Below are positions 1 through 5,580 of a DNA stretch of 5,903 nucleotides, piece after piece (position 1 is the stretch's first letter; each line of letters begins with the position of its first letter). The notes under the pieces were generated by a model, which was not told the DNA's origin, did not search any database, and was given only the letters and a program-made list of their open reading frames with translations. Where the stretch lies: NCBI GenBank assembly GCA_021166815.1, contig JAJPEO010000027.1, positions 1-5,903 on the forward strand. The letters run 5' to 3'. The position numbers and the translations under genes were made by a program. Origin of the DNA: Nocardioides sp. (GTDB lineage Bacteria; Actinomycetota; Actinomycetes; Propionibacteriales; Nocardioidaceae).

Positions 1-941
1 GCCCAGGGCGCGCCCTGGGCTGACGAGCCGCCGTACTCCTCGCTGATGACCTCGGTGGTGCCGTCGGGCAGCACGCGGGTCCGCCCCGGGGCCGGCACGG
101 AGCCGACCTCGGTGGCCGCGACCCGACCCTCCTCGGCCTGCGCGGAGTAGGGCAGGGTCAGCATCGGGGTGGTCCCCCCGGCCGGGGCCGGCGCGGGCAC
201 CGGGGCGGGCTCGCGCCTCCCCGACAGGCGGGCCAGCCACACACGCAGGTCCGGCAGCGTCGGGCGCTCCCCGGGGTCGGGCGACAGCGCGCGCTCGACC
301 AGGGGACGCACGGCGAAGGCGACGGTGGCGGCCCAGGCGTGGACGTCGCTGGCGGCGGTCGCGTCCTCCCCGTGCAGGATCTCCGGAGCCAGGTAGCCGG
401 GCGTGCCCAGCAGCCACCCCGTCATCGTCAGCCGCGGGTCGTCGGCGACGCGGGCGAGACCGAAGTCGATGAGAACGGGGCTGCGCCCCTCCATGATCAC
501 GTTCGAGGGCTTGATGTCGCGGTGCAGGACGCCGACCTGGTGCACCGCGGTCAGCGCCTCGGCGAGACAGTCGGCGAACCACAACAGGTCGTCGCCGCGC
601 AGCGCCCCCTCCTCCCGCACGTGGTCGTGCAGCGACAGGCCCGGGACGTAGCGGGTGGCGACGTAGGGGATGTCGCCCCACGGGTCGGCGTCGATGATCT
701 CGGCGATGCGGTGGCTGCGGATGCGCTCCAGCGAGGAGACCTCGCGCGCCAGTCGGCGACGTGCCTCGTCGTCGCCCACGATGTGGGGACGCAGGACCTT
801 GAGCGCGACCGGCCGCTCCCCCGGGCGCTGGCCCAGGTGGACCACGCCCATCCCGCCCTCGCCGAGCCGGGCGCGCAGGCGGTAGCCGCCGACGGTGAGA
901 CCCGGCGGCGGCGCCTGCGGCATCGAGGAGGACGTCGTCAC
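1..941 (-). CDS. Serine/threonine protein kinase (PknB-like), 3' end beyond window, internal deletion suspected
   Basis: Bacterial Hanks-type kinase that transfers phosphate from ATP to Ser/Thr of proteins. The frame is open from GTG at 941 to the left edge (313 codons, no stop seen). Visible motifs: glycine loop LGEGGMGVV (26-34), VALK lysine K48, HRDIKPSN (140-147, catalytic D142), DFG (159-161), activation loop with T172/T174, and APE (185-187). SDVHAW (198-203) starts helix F. After VAFA (207-210) the protein jumps to RPLVERALSPDPGERP (212-227), which in relatives lies about 35-40 residues later, so the end of helix F and helix G appear to be missing. The tail after about 245 is Pro/Ala-rich, like the linker before a membrane segment in PknB-type kinases; none is visible before the edge. 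The gene starts 9 nt after the nhaA-dsbA stop, without a clear Shine-Dalgarno, so coupling is likely. ATG at 923 is an alternative start. Family identity is certain; activity is doubtful. Confidence 0.9.
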   Translation of the reverse strand, partial: MTTSSSMPQAPPPGLTVGGYRLRARLGEGGMGVVHLGQRPGERPVALKVLRPHIVGDDEARRRLAREVSSLERIRSHRIAEIIDADPWGDIPYVATRYVPGLSLHDHVREEGALRGDDLLWFADCLAEALTAVHQVGVLHRDIKPSNVIMEGRSPVLIDFGLARVADDPRLTMTGWLLGTPGYLAPEILHGEDATAASDVHAWAATVAFAVRPLVERALSPDPGERPTLPDLRVWLARLSGRREPAPVPAPAPAGGTTPMLTLPYSAQAEEGRVAATEVGSVPAPGRTRVLPDGTTEVISEEYGGSSAQGAPW

Positions 942-950
942 AGGCCGAGG

Positions 951-1883
951 TTAGCCAGCCGTGCCCCGGATGCGCTCCAGGCGGTCGATGAGCGTGCGCG
1001 CGTCGTGGGGCCCCACGTGGCGCCGGTCGCCGATGAAGAAGGTCGGTGTGGCCCGCACGCCGCTGTCCTCCGCGCTCACGGTGTCCCGGGCGACGCGCTC
1101 GTGCACGGACTCGTCGTCCAGGTCGGCGACGAACTGCTCGAGGTCGAGGCCGAGGTCGTCGGCGTGGCGCACGAGGTCGTCGTACGCCAAGCGGTCCTGG
1201 TGGTCGAACAGCCAGTGGTGCATGTCCCAGAACCGGCCCTGCCGGTCCGCCGCCTCGACCGCGAAGGCGGCGATCTCGGCGTGCGGGTGCACCCGCAGCG
1301 GCAGGTGCCGCACGACGTAGCGCAGGTCCTCGCCGAAGTGCGCGCGCAGCTCGTCGCCGACGCCGCTGACGCGGGCGCAGAAGGGGCACTCGTAGTCGAG
1401 GTACTCGACGATCGTGAGCGGCGCGTCGGGCCGGCCCAGCACGTGGTCGCGCTCTGGGTCGACCGGCACGGACAGCACCAGGGGCAGCGCGGCGTCACGC
1501 TGACCGAGGAAGCGTGCGGCGAAGCGGAAGGCCAGCCACCCCACCAGGCTCGCCAGGGCCGCGGAGAGCAGGACTCCGACCCGCGCCTGGTCCTGCAGGT
1601 CGGCGGAGGTGAAGGCGAGTCCCACGATGAGCAGCGAGACCGTGAAGCCGATGCCGGACAGCGCCCCGCCGGCCAGCGTGTGGCCCAGGCCGACGCCCTG
1701 CGGCAGCCGGCCCCAGCCCAGCCGCACACTGAGCCACGAGCCCAGGAAGATGCCGATGGTCTTGCCGCCCACCAGGCCGGCCACGATGCCCCAGGTCACG
1801 GGTGAGGCCATCGCCTCGCCCAGCACCCCGCCACGCAGGTCGACGCCGGCGTTGGCCAGGGCGAACACGGGTACGACGACCAT
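951..1883 (-). CDS. NhaA C-terminal helices plus DsbA-like domain (fragment after the amber codon)
   Basis: 310 residues if translation restarts at ATG 1883; the frame is open back to codon 285 at 1925. Residues 1-125 carry the last NhaA helices: the FALANAGV motif (7-14), the lysine of GGKTIGIF (K41, equivalent to E. coli K300) and [10 protein letters not shown] (76-85). Residues about 140-305 form a DsbA-type thioredoxin fold: active site CPFC (166-169) after IVEYLDYE, and the cis-proline P280 in RATPTFFIG. In the intact fusion this domain would sit next to the last membrane segment. I see no Shine-Dalgarno before ATG 1883 (the preceding bases are GCCCCGACCAGC), so separate translation would need reinitiation after the TAG 45 nt upstream. 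Family assignment is firm; independent expression is speculative. Confidence 0.7.
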   Translation of the reverse strand: MVVVPVFALANAGVDLRGGVLGEAMASPVTWGIVAGLVGGKTIGIFLGSWLSVRLGWGRLPQGVGLGHTLAGGALSGIGFTVSLLIVGLAFTSADLQDQARVGVLLSAALASLVGWLAFRFAARFLGQRDAALPLVLSVPVDPERDHVLGRPDAPLTIVEYLDYECPFCARVSGVGDELRAHFGEDLRYVVRHLPLRVHPHAEIAAFAVEAADRQGRFWDMHHWLFDHQDRLAYDDLVRHADDLGLDLEQFVADLDDESVHERVARDTVSAEDSGVRATPTFFIGDRRHVGPHDARTLIDRLERIRGTAG

Positions 1884-1925
1884 GCTGGTCGGGGCGTGCA
1901 GGGCCTGCTGCAGCCGCTCGTTGAC

Positions 1926-1928
1926 CTA
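1926..1928 (-). other. In-frame amber stop inside nhaA-dsbA
   Basis: Minus-strand codons read GCC CTC TAG GTC AAC GAG CGG CTG. The frame on both sides is the same and both sides are recognisable NhaA. A C-to-A change turns TCG (Ser) into TAG. It is the only stop in the 609-codon frame before the terminal TAA. Confidence 0.9.
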
Positions 1929-2777
1929 GAGGGCCCGCGTCCGCGAACGCCGCGCCCGGCGCTGCACGTCCGGCATCGGCGACTGCCGGAACGCGCGGAA
2001 GGTGCGCGCGGCCGCGTCCACGTCGACGCGCCGCGGGTCCAGGGCGGGCACGAGCAGGCCCGACACCATGCCGGCGATCGAGGCGTGCAGCCCCGACTGC
2101 AAGGTGGCGACCCAGAGCACCACCACGATGAAGACGTACGGCGTCGCCTGCCACACCCGGGTCCGGTCGAGCGCGGCGAGCGCGACCAGGCACGCCAGCG
2201 CCAGGACCAGGGCCTCCACGTCGATGCTGTCGCTGTAGACCACTCCGATGACGCTCACGGCCACGATGTCGTCGATGACGGTCAGGGTCAGCAGGAAGAT
2301 GCGCAGCTGCGAGGACGCTGCCGGTCCCACCAGCGCCATCACCCCGAGCAGGAACGCGGTGTCGGTGCCGATGACCGCACCCCACCCCGCAGCCGCCGGG
2401 CCCGTGGAGTTAAGGGCGAGGTAGATCGCGGCCGGCACCACCATGCCGACGACCCCGGCCACCACGGGGACGACCACCCGGCTGCGGTCGGTCAGCTCAC
2501 CGACCGCGAACTCCTTGCGCACCTCGAGACCGATGACGAAGAAGAAGACGACCATCAGGCCGTCGTTCACCCAGTGGTGCAGGTCCATCGAGAGCCCGCC
2601 GTCGCCGACGAGGAACGACACGGGCGTCTGCCACAGCTCGAGGTACGAGTGCGACCACGGCGAGTTCGCCCAGGCCAGCGCCACCAGGGCGGCCGCGACG
2701 AGCAGCCCGGCCGAGCCGGCCTCGGTGCGCATGAACTCCCGCAGCGACCGGGACCCGCGCGCGGGGGTGTCGGACAA
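1926..2777 (-). CDS. nhaA: NhaA N-terminal fragment (up to the amber codon)
   Basis: 283 residues that hold the ion-binding half of the antiporter. Conserved residues relative to E. coli NhaA: D139 in GTDTAFLLG (D133), the DD pair D169/D170 in TVIDDIVAV (D163/D164, the Na+/H+ binding site), and H231 in SGLHASIAG (H225, linked to pH response). Hydrophobic segments near 22-38, 65-85, 100-122, 133-150, 158-182, 187-202 and 211-228 match the NhaA fold. Translation ends at RTRAL followed by TAG, before the last four or so helices. The lysine that pairs with the aspartates (K300 in E. coli) is therefore lost, and the fragment alone is unlikely to transport. The start is TTG at 2777, 2 nt after the ilvE TGA and with no Shine-Dalgarno, suggesting coupled translation. 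ATG at 2732 (residue 16) has GGGAG 3 nt upstream but would remove part of the N-terminal helix. Confidence 0.8.
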   Translation of the reverse strand: MSDTPARGSRSLREFMRTEAGSAGLLVAAALVALAWANSPWSHSYLELWQTPVSFLVGDGGLSMDLHHWVNDGLMVVFFFVIGLEVRKEFAVGELTDRSRVVVPVVAGVVGMVVPAAIYLALNSTGPAAAGWGAVIGTDTAFLLGVMALVGPAASSQLRIFLLTLTVIDDIVAVSVIGVVYSDSIDVEALVLALACLVALAALDRTRVWQATPYVFIVVVLWVATLQSGLHASIAGMVSGLLVPALDPRRVDVDAAARTFRAFRQSPMPDVQRRARRSRTRAL

Positions 2778-2779
2778 GG

Positions 2780-3862
2780 TCAGACGACCCGGTGCATCCA
2801 GCCGTGGGTGTCCTCACGGTGGCCGAACTGCAGCCCCACCAGCTCCTCGCGGATGCGCATGGTCAGGTCGGTGCCCGCCGGCGCGGCCACGTCGCCGTGG
2901 GGCGACTTCAGCGACCCCACGGGGGTGACCACGGCCGCGGTGCCGCACGCGAAGATCTCGGTGATGGCACCGCTGGCGACACCCTCGCGCCACTCGTCGA
3001 TGGAGAACTTCCGCTCCTCGACCGTGTGGCCGAGCGAGCCGGCCAGCTCGATGATCGAGGCACGCGTGATGCCCTCGAGGATCGTGCCCGTCGCCGGGGT
3101 CACGATGCGGCCGTCGGCGTGGACGAAGAAGAGGTTCATCCCGCCGAGCTCCTCGATGTAGCGGAACTCCTGGTCGTCCAGGAAGACCACCTGGTCGCAG
3201 CCCTGCTCGATGGCCTCGCGCTGGGCAGCGAGCGAGGCGGCGTAGTTGCCGCCCGTCTTGGCTGCGCCCATGCCGCCGCGGCCGGCGCGGGTGAACTGCT
3301 CGGAGAGCCACAGCGTGACCGGTTTGATCCCACCCTTGAAGTAGGCCCCCGCCGGGGACGCGATGACCATGAACGTGACGTGCTGGGAGGGTCGCACGCC
3401 GAGGAACTTCTCCGAGGCGTACATGAACGGGCGCAGGTAGAGCGACTTCTCCCCCGAGCTGTCGGGCACCCACCGCTGGTCGACCTCGACGAGGGCGTCG
3501 ACGCACGCCACGAAGTCCTCGACCGGGAGCTCCGGGAAGGCGAGCCGCCGCGAGGAGCGCATCATCCGCGAGGCGTTCTGCTCCGGGCGGAACGTCCAGA
3601 TCGACCCGTCGTCGTGCCGGTAGGCCTTCAGCCCCTCGAACGTCTCCTGGGCGTAGTGCAGCACCGCCGTGGCGGGGTCGAGCGAGAGGGGCCCGTACGG
3701 CGTGATCCGCGCGTCGTGCCATCCGCGATCGGGCGTCCACTCCACCGTGAGCATGTGGTCGGTGAAGTGGGTGCCGAACCCGGGATCGGCCAGGATCTCG
3801 GCGAGTCGGGCGTCGTCGACGGGGCTCTCGGAGCGGGTCGTGCTGATCTGCATGGGGGTCAC
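2780..3862 (-). CDS. ilvE: Branched-chain amino acid aminotransferase
   Basis: Class IV (fold type IV) PLP enzyme that moves the amino group between glutamate and the keto acids of leucine, isoleucine and valine in the cytoplasm. It is 360 residues from GTG 3862, the usual length for the actinobacterial type. Visible signatures: [13 protein letters not shown] near the N-terminal third, RLRR-like substrate region [11 protein letters not shown], the PLP lysine K202 in [14 protein letters not shown]238 in the [11 protein letters not shown] class IV signature, [13 protein letters not shown] (phosphate binding) and CGT (306-308). GTG 3862 was chosen because AAGGGA ends 4 nt upstream. ATG 3853 (three codons in, MQISTTRS) is the alternative and has no well-placed Shine-Dalgarno. 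The gene lies 72 nt downstream of leuB, and its stop is 2 nt before nhaA. The neighbourhood with leuB fits branched-chain amino acid synthesis. Confidence 0.95.
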   Translation of the reverse strand: MTPMQISTTRSESPVDDARLAEILADPGFGTHFTDHMLTVEWTPDRGWHDARITPYGPLSLDPATAVLHYAQETFEGLKAYRHDDGSIWTFRPEQNASRMMRSSRRLAFPELPVEDFVACVDALVEVDQRWVPDSSGEKSLYLRPFMYASEKFLGVRPSQHVTFMVIASPAGAYFKGGIKPVTLWLSEQFTRAGRGGMGAAKTGGNYAASLAAQREAIEQGCDQVVFLDDQEFRYIEELGGMNLFFVHADGRIVTPATGTILEGITRASIIELAGSLGHTVEERKFSIDEWREGVASGAITEIFACGTAAVVTPVGSLKSPHGDVAAPAGTDLTMRIREELVGLQFGHREDTHGWMHRVV

Positions 3863-3934
3863 GCTATCCCTTGGTCTCGTGGTCGTCTCGGTACGGCCCG
3901 CGTCCCCGGACCGCACCGGACGGCGACGAGGGGA
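3863..3934 (-). other. leuB-ilvE intergenic gap (72 nt)
   Basis: Minus-strand order: TGA, GC-rich spacer, then the AAGGGA ribosome-binding site at 3872-3867. A weak imperfect hairpin (CGTCC with GGACG, 3915-3896 region) is present without a T tract, so I do not call it a terminator. No convincing -10/-35 pair is visible. Transcription of ilvE from the leuB promoter is the simplest reading. Confidence 0.4.
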
Positions 3935-5020
3935 TCAGGCCAGGAGGCCGGCGATGGCGTCGCCGATCTCGCTGGTGGAGCGTGCAGCGCCCGGGGTGCG
4001 GGCGGAAAGGTCGGCCAGGACCGCCTTCTCGATCGCGGCGGCCGCGTCGGCGTGACCGAGGTGGTCCAGCAGGAGCGCCCCGGACAGGATCGCCGCGGTC
4101 GGGTCGGCCTTCTGCTGCCCGGCGATGTCGGGCGCCGAGCCGTGCACCGGCTCGAACATCGAGGGAGCCGTACTGTCGGGGTTGACGTTGCCGGAGGCGG
4201 CCAGGCCGATGCCACCGGTGATGGCGGCGGCGAGGTCGGTGATGATGTCGCCGAAGAGGTTGTCGGTGACGATCACGTCGAAGCGGGCCGGGTCGGTGGT
4301 CATGAAGATCATCGCCGCGTCGATGTGCATGTAGTCGGTGGTGACGTCCGGGTGCTCGGCCGCGATGGACTCGAACAGCCGCCACCACACCGATCCGGCG
4401 TTGACCAGCACGTTGGTCTTGTGGACCAGGGTGAGCTTCTTGCGGGGGCGCTTCTCGGCCCGGGCGAAGGCGTCGCGCAGCACGCGCTCGACACCGAAGG
4501 CGGTGTTGACCGAGACCTCGGTGGCGACCTCGTGGGGCGTGCCCACGCGCAGCGCGCCGCCGTTGCCCGTGTAGGGGCCCTCGGTGCCTTCACGGACTAC
4601 CACGAAGTCGATGTCGCCCCGCTCGAGGACGTGGTCGGCCAGCGGCGACACCGAGCCCGGGAGGAGCCGGGACGGACGCAGGTTGACGTAGTGGTCGAGC
4701 TCGAAGCGCAGGCGCAGCAGCAGCCCACGCTCGAGGATGCCCGGCGGCAGGTTGGGGTCGTTGGGCTTGCCGCCGACCGCACCCAGCAGGATCGCGTCGC
4801 TGCGACGGACCTCCTCCAGCACCGAGTCCGGGAGCACCTCGCCGGTCGCGAGGTAACGCTCCGCGCCGAGGTCGTAGCGCGTGGTCTCGAGCTTCACGGG
4901 CGAAGCCACCTCGAGGACCTTGAGGGCCTCGGCGGTGACCTCGGGGCCGATCCCGTCGCCGGGGATGACGGCGAGGGTGGTCGAGCCCGTGGACTGGGGG
5001 GTCTGCTGGGTGTCAGGCAT
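3935..5020 (-). CDS. leuB: 3-isopropylmalate dehydrogenase
   Basis: Oxidises and decarboxylates 3-isopropylmalate to 2-ketoisocaproate with NAD+, step three of leucine synthesis, in the cytoplasm as a dimer with Mg2+/Mn2+. It is 361 residues, normal for the family. Visible: [12 protein letters not shown] (17-28), substrate arginines in [16 protein letters not shown] (R105, R115) and R143 of [10 protein letters not shown], catalytic Y150 and K201 (HKTNVL), metal aspartates D234, D258 and D262 in HIDAAMI and [11 protein letters not shown], and the NAD-binding [12 protein letters not shown] (290-301). ATG 5020 was chosen because the longer in-frame extension upstream is low-complexity and overlaps the small gene before it. 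The start has no Shine-Dalgarno. It lies 10 nt after the small gene's TAG, so translation is either coupled or leaderless from a TAGATT element. Confidence 0.96.
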   Translation of the reverse strand: MPDTQQTPQSTGSTTLAVIPGDGIGPEVTAEALKVLEVASPVKLETTRYDLGAERYLATGEVLPDSVLEEVRRSDAILLGAVGGKPNDPNLPPGILERGLLLRLRFELDHYVNLRPSRLLPGSVSPLADHVLERGDIDFVVVREGTEGPYTGNGGALRVGTPHEVATEVSVNTAFGVERVLRDAFARAEKRPRKKLTLVHKTNVLVNAGSVWWRLFESIAAEHPDVTTDYMHIDAAMIFMTTDPARFDVIVTDNLFGDIITDLAAAITGGIGLAASGNVNPDSTAPSMFEPVHGSAPDIAGQQKADPTAAILSGALLLDHLGHADAAAAIEKAVLADLSARTPGAARSTSEIGDAIAGLLA

Positions 5021-5033
5021 GGACTGAAATCTA
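5021..5033 (-). promoter_or_regulatory. Possible -10 element for a leaderless leuB transcript
   Basis: TAGATT (5033-5028) matches TANNNT and lies 7 nt before the A of the leuB ATG, placing the predicted start of transcription on the ATG itself. leuB has no Shine-Dalgarno, which fits leaderless initiation, common in Actinobacteria. The -35 region (TCTGGA at 17-bp spacing) is poor and the element overlaps the TAG stop of the small gene, so this could be chance. Confidence 0.3.
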
Positions 5034-5168
5034 GTTGTCGTCCGGACGCGTCCAGACGTCGTCCCGCTGGTCGAACGACGCCTGGACGGCTGCGGCGACG
5101 TTCTCGACGCTGCGGGGGTTCTCGGGGTGGTGGGCGGCGGGGCCCCAGTCGGGGTACATGTCGTACAT
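5031..5168 (-). CDS. 45-residue small protein of unknown function upstream of leuB
   Basis: I do not recognise a named family. It starts [14 protein letters not shown] and ends [12 protein letters not shown]. The protein is acidic and hydrophilic, has no Leu and no Cys, no signal peptide and no membrane segment. A likely amphipathic helix, [13 protein letters not shown], lies in the middle with aromatic residues clustered at the N-terminus. The case for a real gene is the strong ribosome-binding site GAGGAG (5180-5175) exactly 6 nt before ATG 5168, consistent codon use, and tight placement 10 nt before leuB. The same frame is open upstream to GTG 5390 (119 residues), but that extension is Pro/Arg-rich, lacks a ribosome-binding site and overlaps strong RNA hairpins, so I reject it. 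The gene may be needed to bring ribosomes to leuB, which has no site of its own. Confidence 0.7.
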   Translation of the reverse strand: MYDMYPDWGPAAHHPENPRSVENVAAAVQASFDQRDDVWTRPDDN

Positions 5169-5174
5169 CGTGTG

Positions 5175-5180
5175 CTCCTC
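5175..5180 (-). promoter_or_regulatory. Strong Shine-Dalgarno of the 45-residue gene
   Basis: GAGGAG, 6 nt before ATG 5168. It decides the start of the small gene. It lies 3 nt downstream of the end of a 10-bp stem (5227-5184), so folding could affect access by ribosomes. Confidence 0.7.
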
Positions 5181-5183
5181 GGT

Positions 5184-5227
5184 GCGGTGTCGGGTTCGGG
5201 AACTGCGTCCGAAGCCACCGACACCGC
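5184..5227 (-). repeat. Two-part hairpin next to the small gene's ribosome-binding site
   Basis: Perfect 10-bp arms GCGGTGTCGG (5184-5193) and CCGACACCGC (5218-5227), plus an inner 5-bp stem TTCGG (5195-5199) with CCGAA (5209-5213) and a 9-nt loop. In the minus-strand transcript this is a long bulged hairpin ending just before GAGGAG. There is no T tract after it, so it is not a classical terminator; a role in translation control or as a protein site is inferred. Confidence 0.6.
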
Positions 5228-5389
5228 GGCGGGTGGGGTGGGAGCACACGGAGGGGATCGCCCGTTGGTGGCCCGACCACCGGCCTACGAGGTGCGGATC
5301 GCGCCCCTGGCGCAGGACCCGCCGTGGAGGCGGTGGCTTCGAACTACTTCGAAGGGCCGGGGGGCTGCTGTCCTCGCAACGCCGAAACA

Positions 5390-5427
5390 CCGCGGCGAGG
5401 TGGCCCTTCTGTCAGGCCTCGCCGCGG
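5390..5427 (-). promoter_or_regulatory. Attenuator-like hairpin overlapping the leader peptide end
   Basis: Perfect 11-bp inverted repeat: CCGCGGCGAGG (5390-5400) and CCTCGCCGCGG (5417-5427), 16-nt loop. In the minus-strand RNA the first arm is made of the last codons of the leader peptide (Ser-Arg-Gly-Glu-Ala), and the leader's stop codon lies in the loop. The second arm is followed by UGUUU, a weak U-rich stretch. A ribosome on the leader peptide would physically control this stem, the standard layout of amino-acid attenuation. The second arm can also pair with GCGAGG (minus strand, 5377-5372). Confidence 0.6.
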
Positions 5428-5456
5428 CTCTCGATGAGTACGAGGAACGTCCGCAT
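5412..5456 (-). CDS. Leader peptide rich in branched-chain residues (MRTFLVLIESRGEA)
   Basis: A 14-codon frame: ATG CGG ACG TTC CTC GTA CTC ATC GAG, then Ser-Arg-Gly-Glu-Ala and TGA. Residues 5-8 are Leu-Val-Leu-Ile, the products of the pathway to which the downstream leuB and ilvE belong. The valine codon is GTA, rare in such GC-rich genomes. The end of the frame forms the first arm of an 11-bp stem. There is no normally spaced Shine-Dalgarno, but a -10-like TACGAT lies 9 nt upstream, so the mRNA would start with only a few bases before AUG (leaderless or nearly so), as is known for some actinobacterial leader peptides. Expected role: ribosomes stall at Leu/Val/Ile codons when charged tRNA is low and change the RNA fold to allow leuB-ilvE expression. 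No experimental support is visible from sequence alone; chance is possible but unlikely given codons, hairpin and genes together. Confidence 0.65.
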   Translation of the reverse strand: MRTFLVLIESRGEA

Positions 5457-5459
5457 GAT

Positions 5460-5481
5460 GGAGGGATCGTACGCCCCCTCC
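5460..5481 (-). promoter_or_regulatory. Leader promoter -10 (TACGAT) within a 22-bp dyad, possible operator
   Basis: TACGAT (5471-5466, minus) matches TANNNT and would start transcription near A5459, three bases before the leader peptide ATG. No good -35 is seen (TGCGCG at 17-bp spacing). The same bases form a dyad with GGAGGG (5460-5465) and CCCTCC (5476-5481) around CGTACG (5468-5473); 9 of 11 positions are symmetric. A regulator bound here would block the -10. The promoter call is moderate; the operator idea is inference. Confidence 0.45.
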
Positions 5482-5524
5482 CCGTCGGCGCGCACCGGTT
5501 CGCCCCGGAAGTGTCAGATGGTGA

Positions 5525-5553
5525 GACTGCGCCCCTCCCACCCGGGCGCGGTC
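5525..5553 (+). repeat. 10-bp inverted repeat in the upstream region of the methyltransferase gene
   Basis: GACTGCGCCC (5525-5534) and GGGCGCGGTC (5544-5553), nine Watson-Crick pairs and one T-G, 9-nt loop. It lies 27 bp before ATG 5581. It could be a 5' UTR hairpin or a protein site. There is no T tract. The divergent intergenic stretch 5482-5572 otherwise shows no clear plus-strand promoter. Confidence 0.4.
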
Positions 5554-5572
5554 CACGGGGATGACAGACTCC

Positions 5573-5576
5573 GAGG
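5573..5576 (+). promoter_or_regulatory. Shine-Dalgarno of the methyltransferase gene
   Basis: GAGG, 4 nt before ATG 5581. It supports 5581 over the longer in-frame ATG at 5434, whose extra 49 codons have coding-unlike composition (AGA, AGT, TGT codons) and overlap the leader promoter. Confidence 0.5.
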
Positions 5577-5580
5577 TCCC

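Larger units (their letters stand above)
951..2777 (-). pseudogene. nhaA: Na+/H+ antiporter NhaA fused to DsbA-like thioredoxin domain, interrupted by in-frame TAG
   Basis: The whole reading frame is 608 codons from TTG 2777 to TAA at 953-951, with one amber codon (codon 284, 1928-1926). No frameshift is present: both halves are in the same frame, and the 14 codons between the TAG and the next ATG read [14 protein letters not shown], continuing the NhaA sequence. Domain order is NhaA antiporter (about 15-425), then a DsbA/thioredoxin-like domain (about 440-605). This fusion and length are known for actinobacterial NhaA proteins. NhaA exchanges Na+ (or Li+) for protons across the membrane; the C-terminal domain should be a thiol-disulfide oxidoreductase. 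The gene begins 2 nt after the ilvE stop and ends 9 nt before the kinase start. The TAG is one base from TCG (Ser), and I recall a serine here in relatives (SVNERLQ), so a recent nonsense mutation or a base error is the simplest explanation. Readthrough or two-part expression cannot be excluded. Confidence 0.85.
5169..5411 (-). other. Structured leader between leader peptide and small gene
   Basis: About 240 nt without a convincing gene. Besides the two strong hairpins listed separately it has shorter perfect inverted repeats: CTTCGAA-CTAC-TTCGAAG (5337-5354), CCGCC/GGCGG (5319-5333), GCGCC/GGCGC (5301-5313) and GGTGG/CCACC (5267-5281). An 8-bp pair GAAGGGCC (5351-5358) with GGCCCTTC (5402-5409) competes with two of them. 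Short GC-rich stems are expected by chance at this base composition; the density and mutual exclusivity next to a leader peptide are what suggest a regulatory RNA. Confidence 0.5.

Noticed and set aside
1884..1930. Frameshift between the two NhaA parts
   Set aside because: 2777 and 1883 differ by 894, a multiple of three, and the sequence between them reads on as NhaA; only a stop codon separates the parts.
5021..5224. Longer LeuB start (extension of 68 codons)
   Set aside because: The extension is Thr/Pro/Ser-rich, unlike LeuB N-termini, and overlaps the small gene in another frame.
5337..5354. LexA (SOS) box, suggested by TCGAA / TTCGA arms
   Set aside because: The actinobacterial LexA site has TCGAAC-N4-GTTCGA (six bases between TCGAA and TTCGA); here only four separate them, and no DNA repair gene is near.
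5169..5390. 119-residue version of the small protein from GTG 5390
   Set aside because: No ribosome-binding site at 5390, Pro/Arg-rich sequence across RNA hairpins, while ATG 5168 has a perfectly placed GAGGAG.
5390..5427. Simple intrinsic terminator between the divergent genes
   Set aside because: The genes diverge, so no 3' end is expected here, and only UGUUU follows the stem on the minus strand.
2792..5437. 881-codon plus-strand open frame opposite ilvE and leuB, and the 488- and 421-codon frames at 339-1805 and 1896-3161
   Set aside because: They lie antisense to clearly recognised genes, translate to His/Arg/Gly/Val-rich low-information sequence without motifs, and are the usual antisense frames of very GC-rich coding DNA.
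5169..5456. T-box riboswitch for branched-chain tRNA
   Set aside because: No convincing T-box consensus (UGGNACCGCG type) on the minus-strand transcript; the leader peptide explains the region better.
5434..5580. Longer methyltransferase start at ATG 5434 (49 extra codons)
   Set aside because: In frame and open, but without a ribosome-binding site, with atypical codons, and overlapping the leader peptide promoter on the other strand; GAGG supports ATG 5581.
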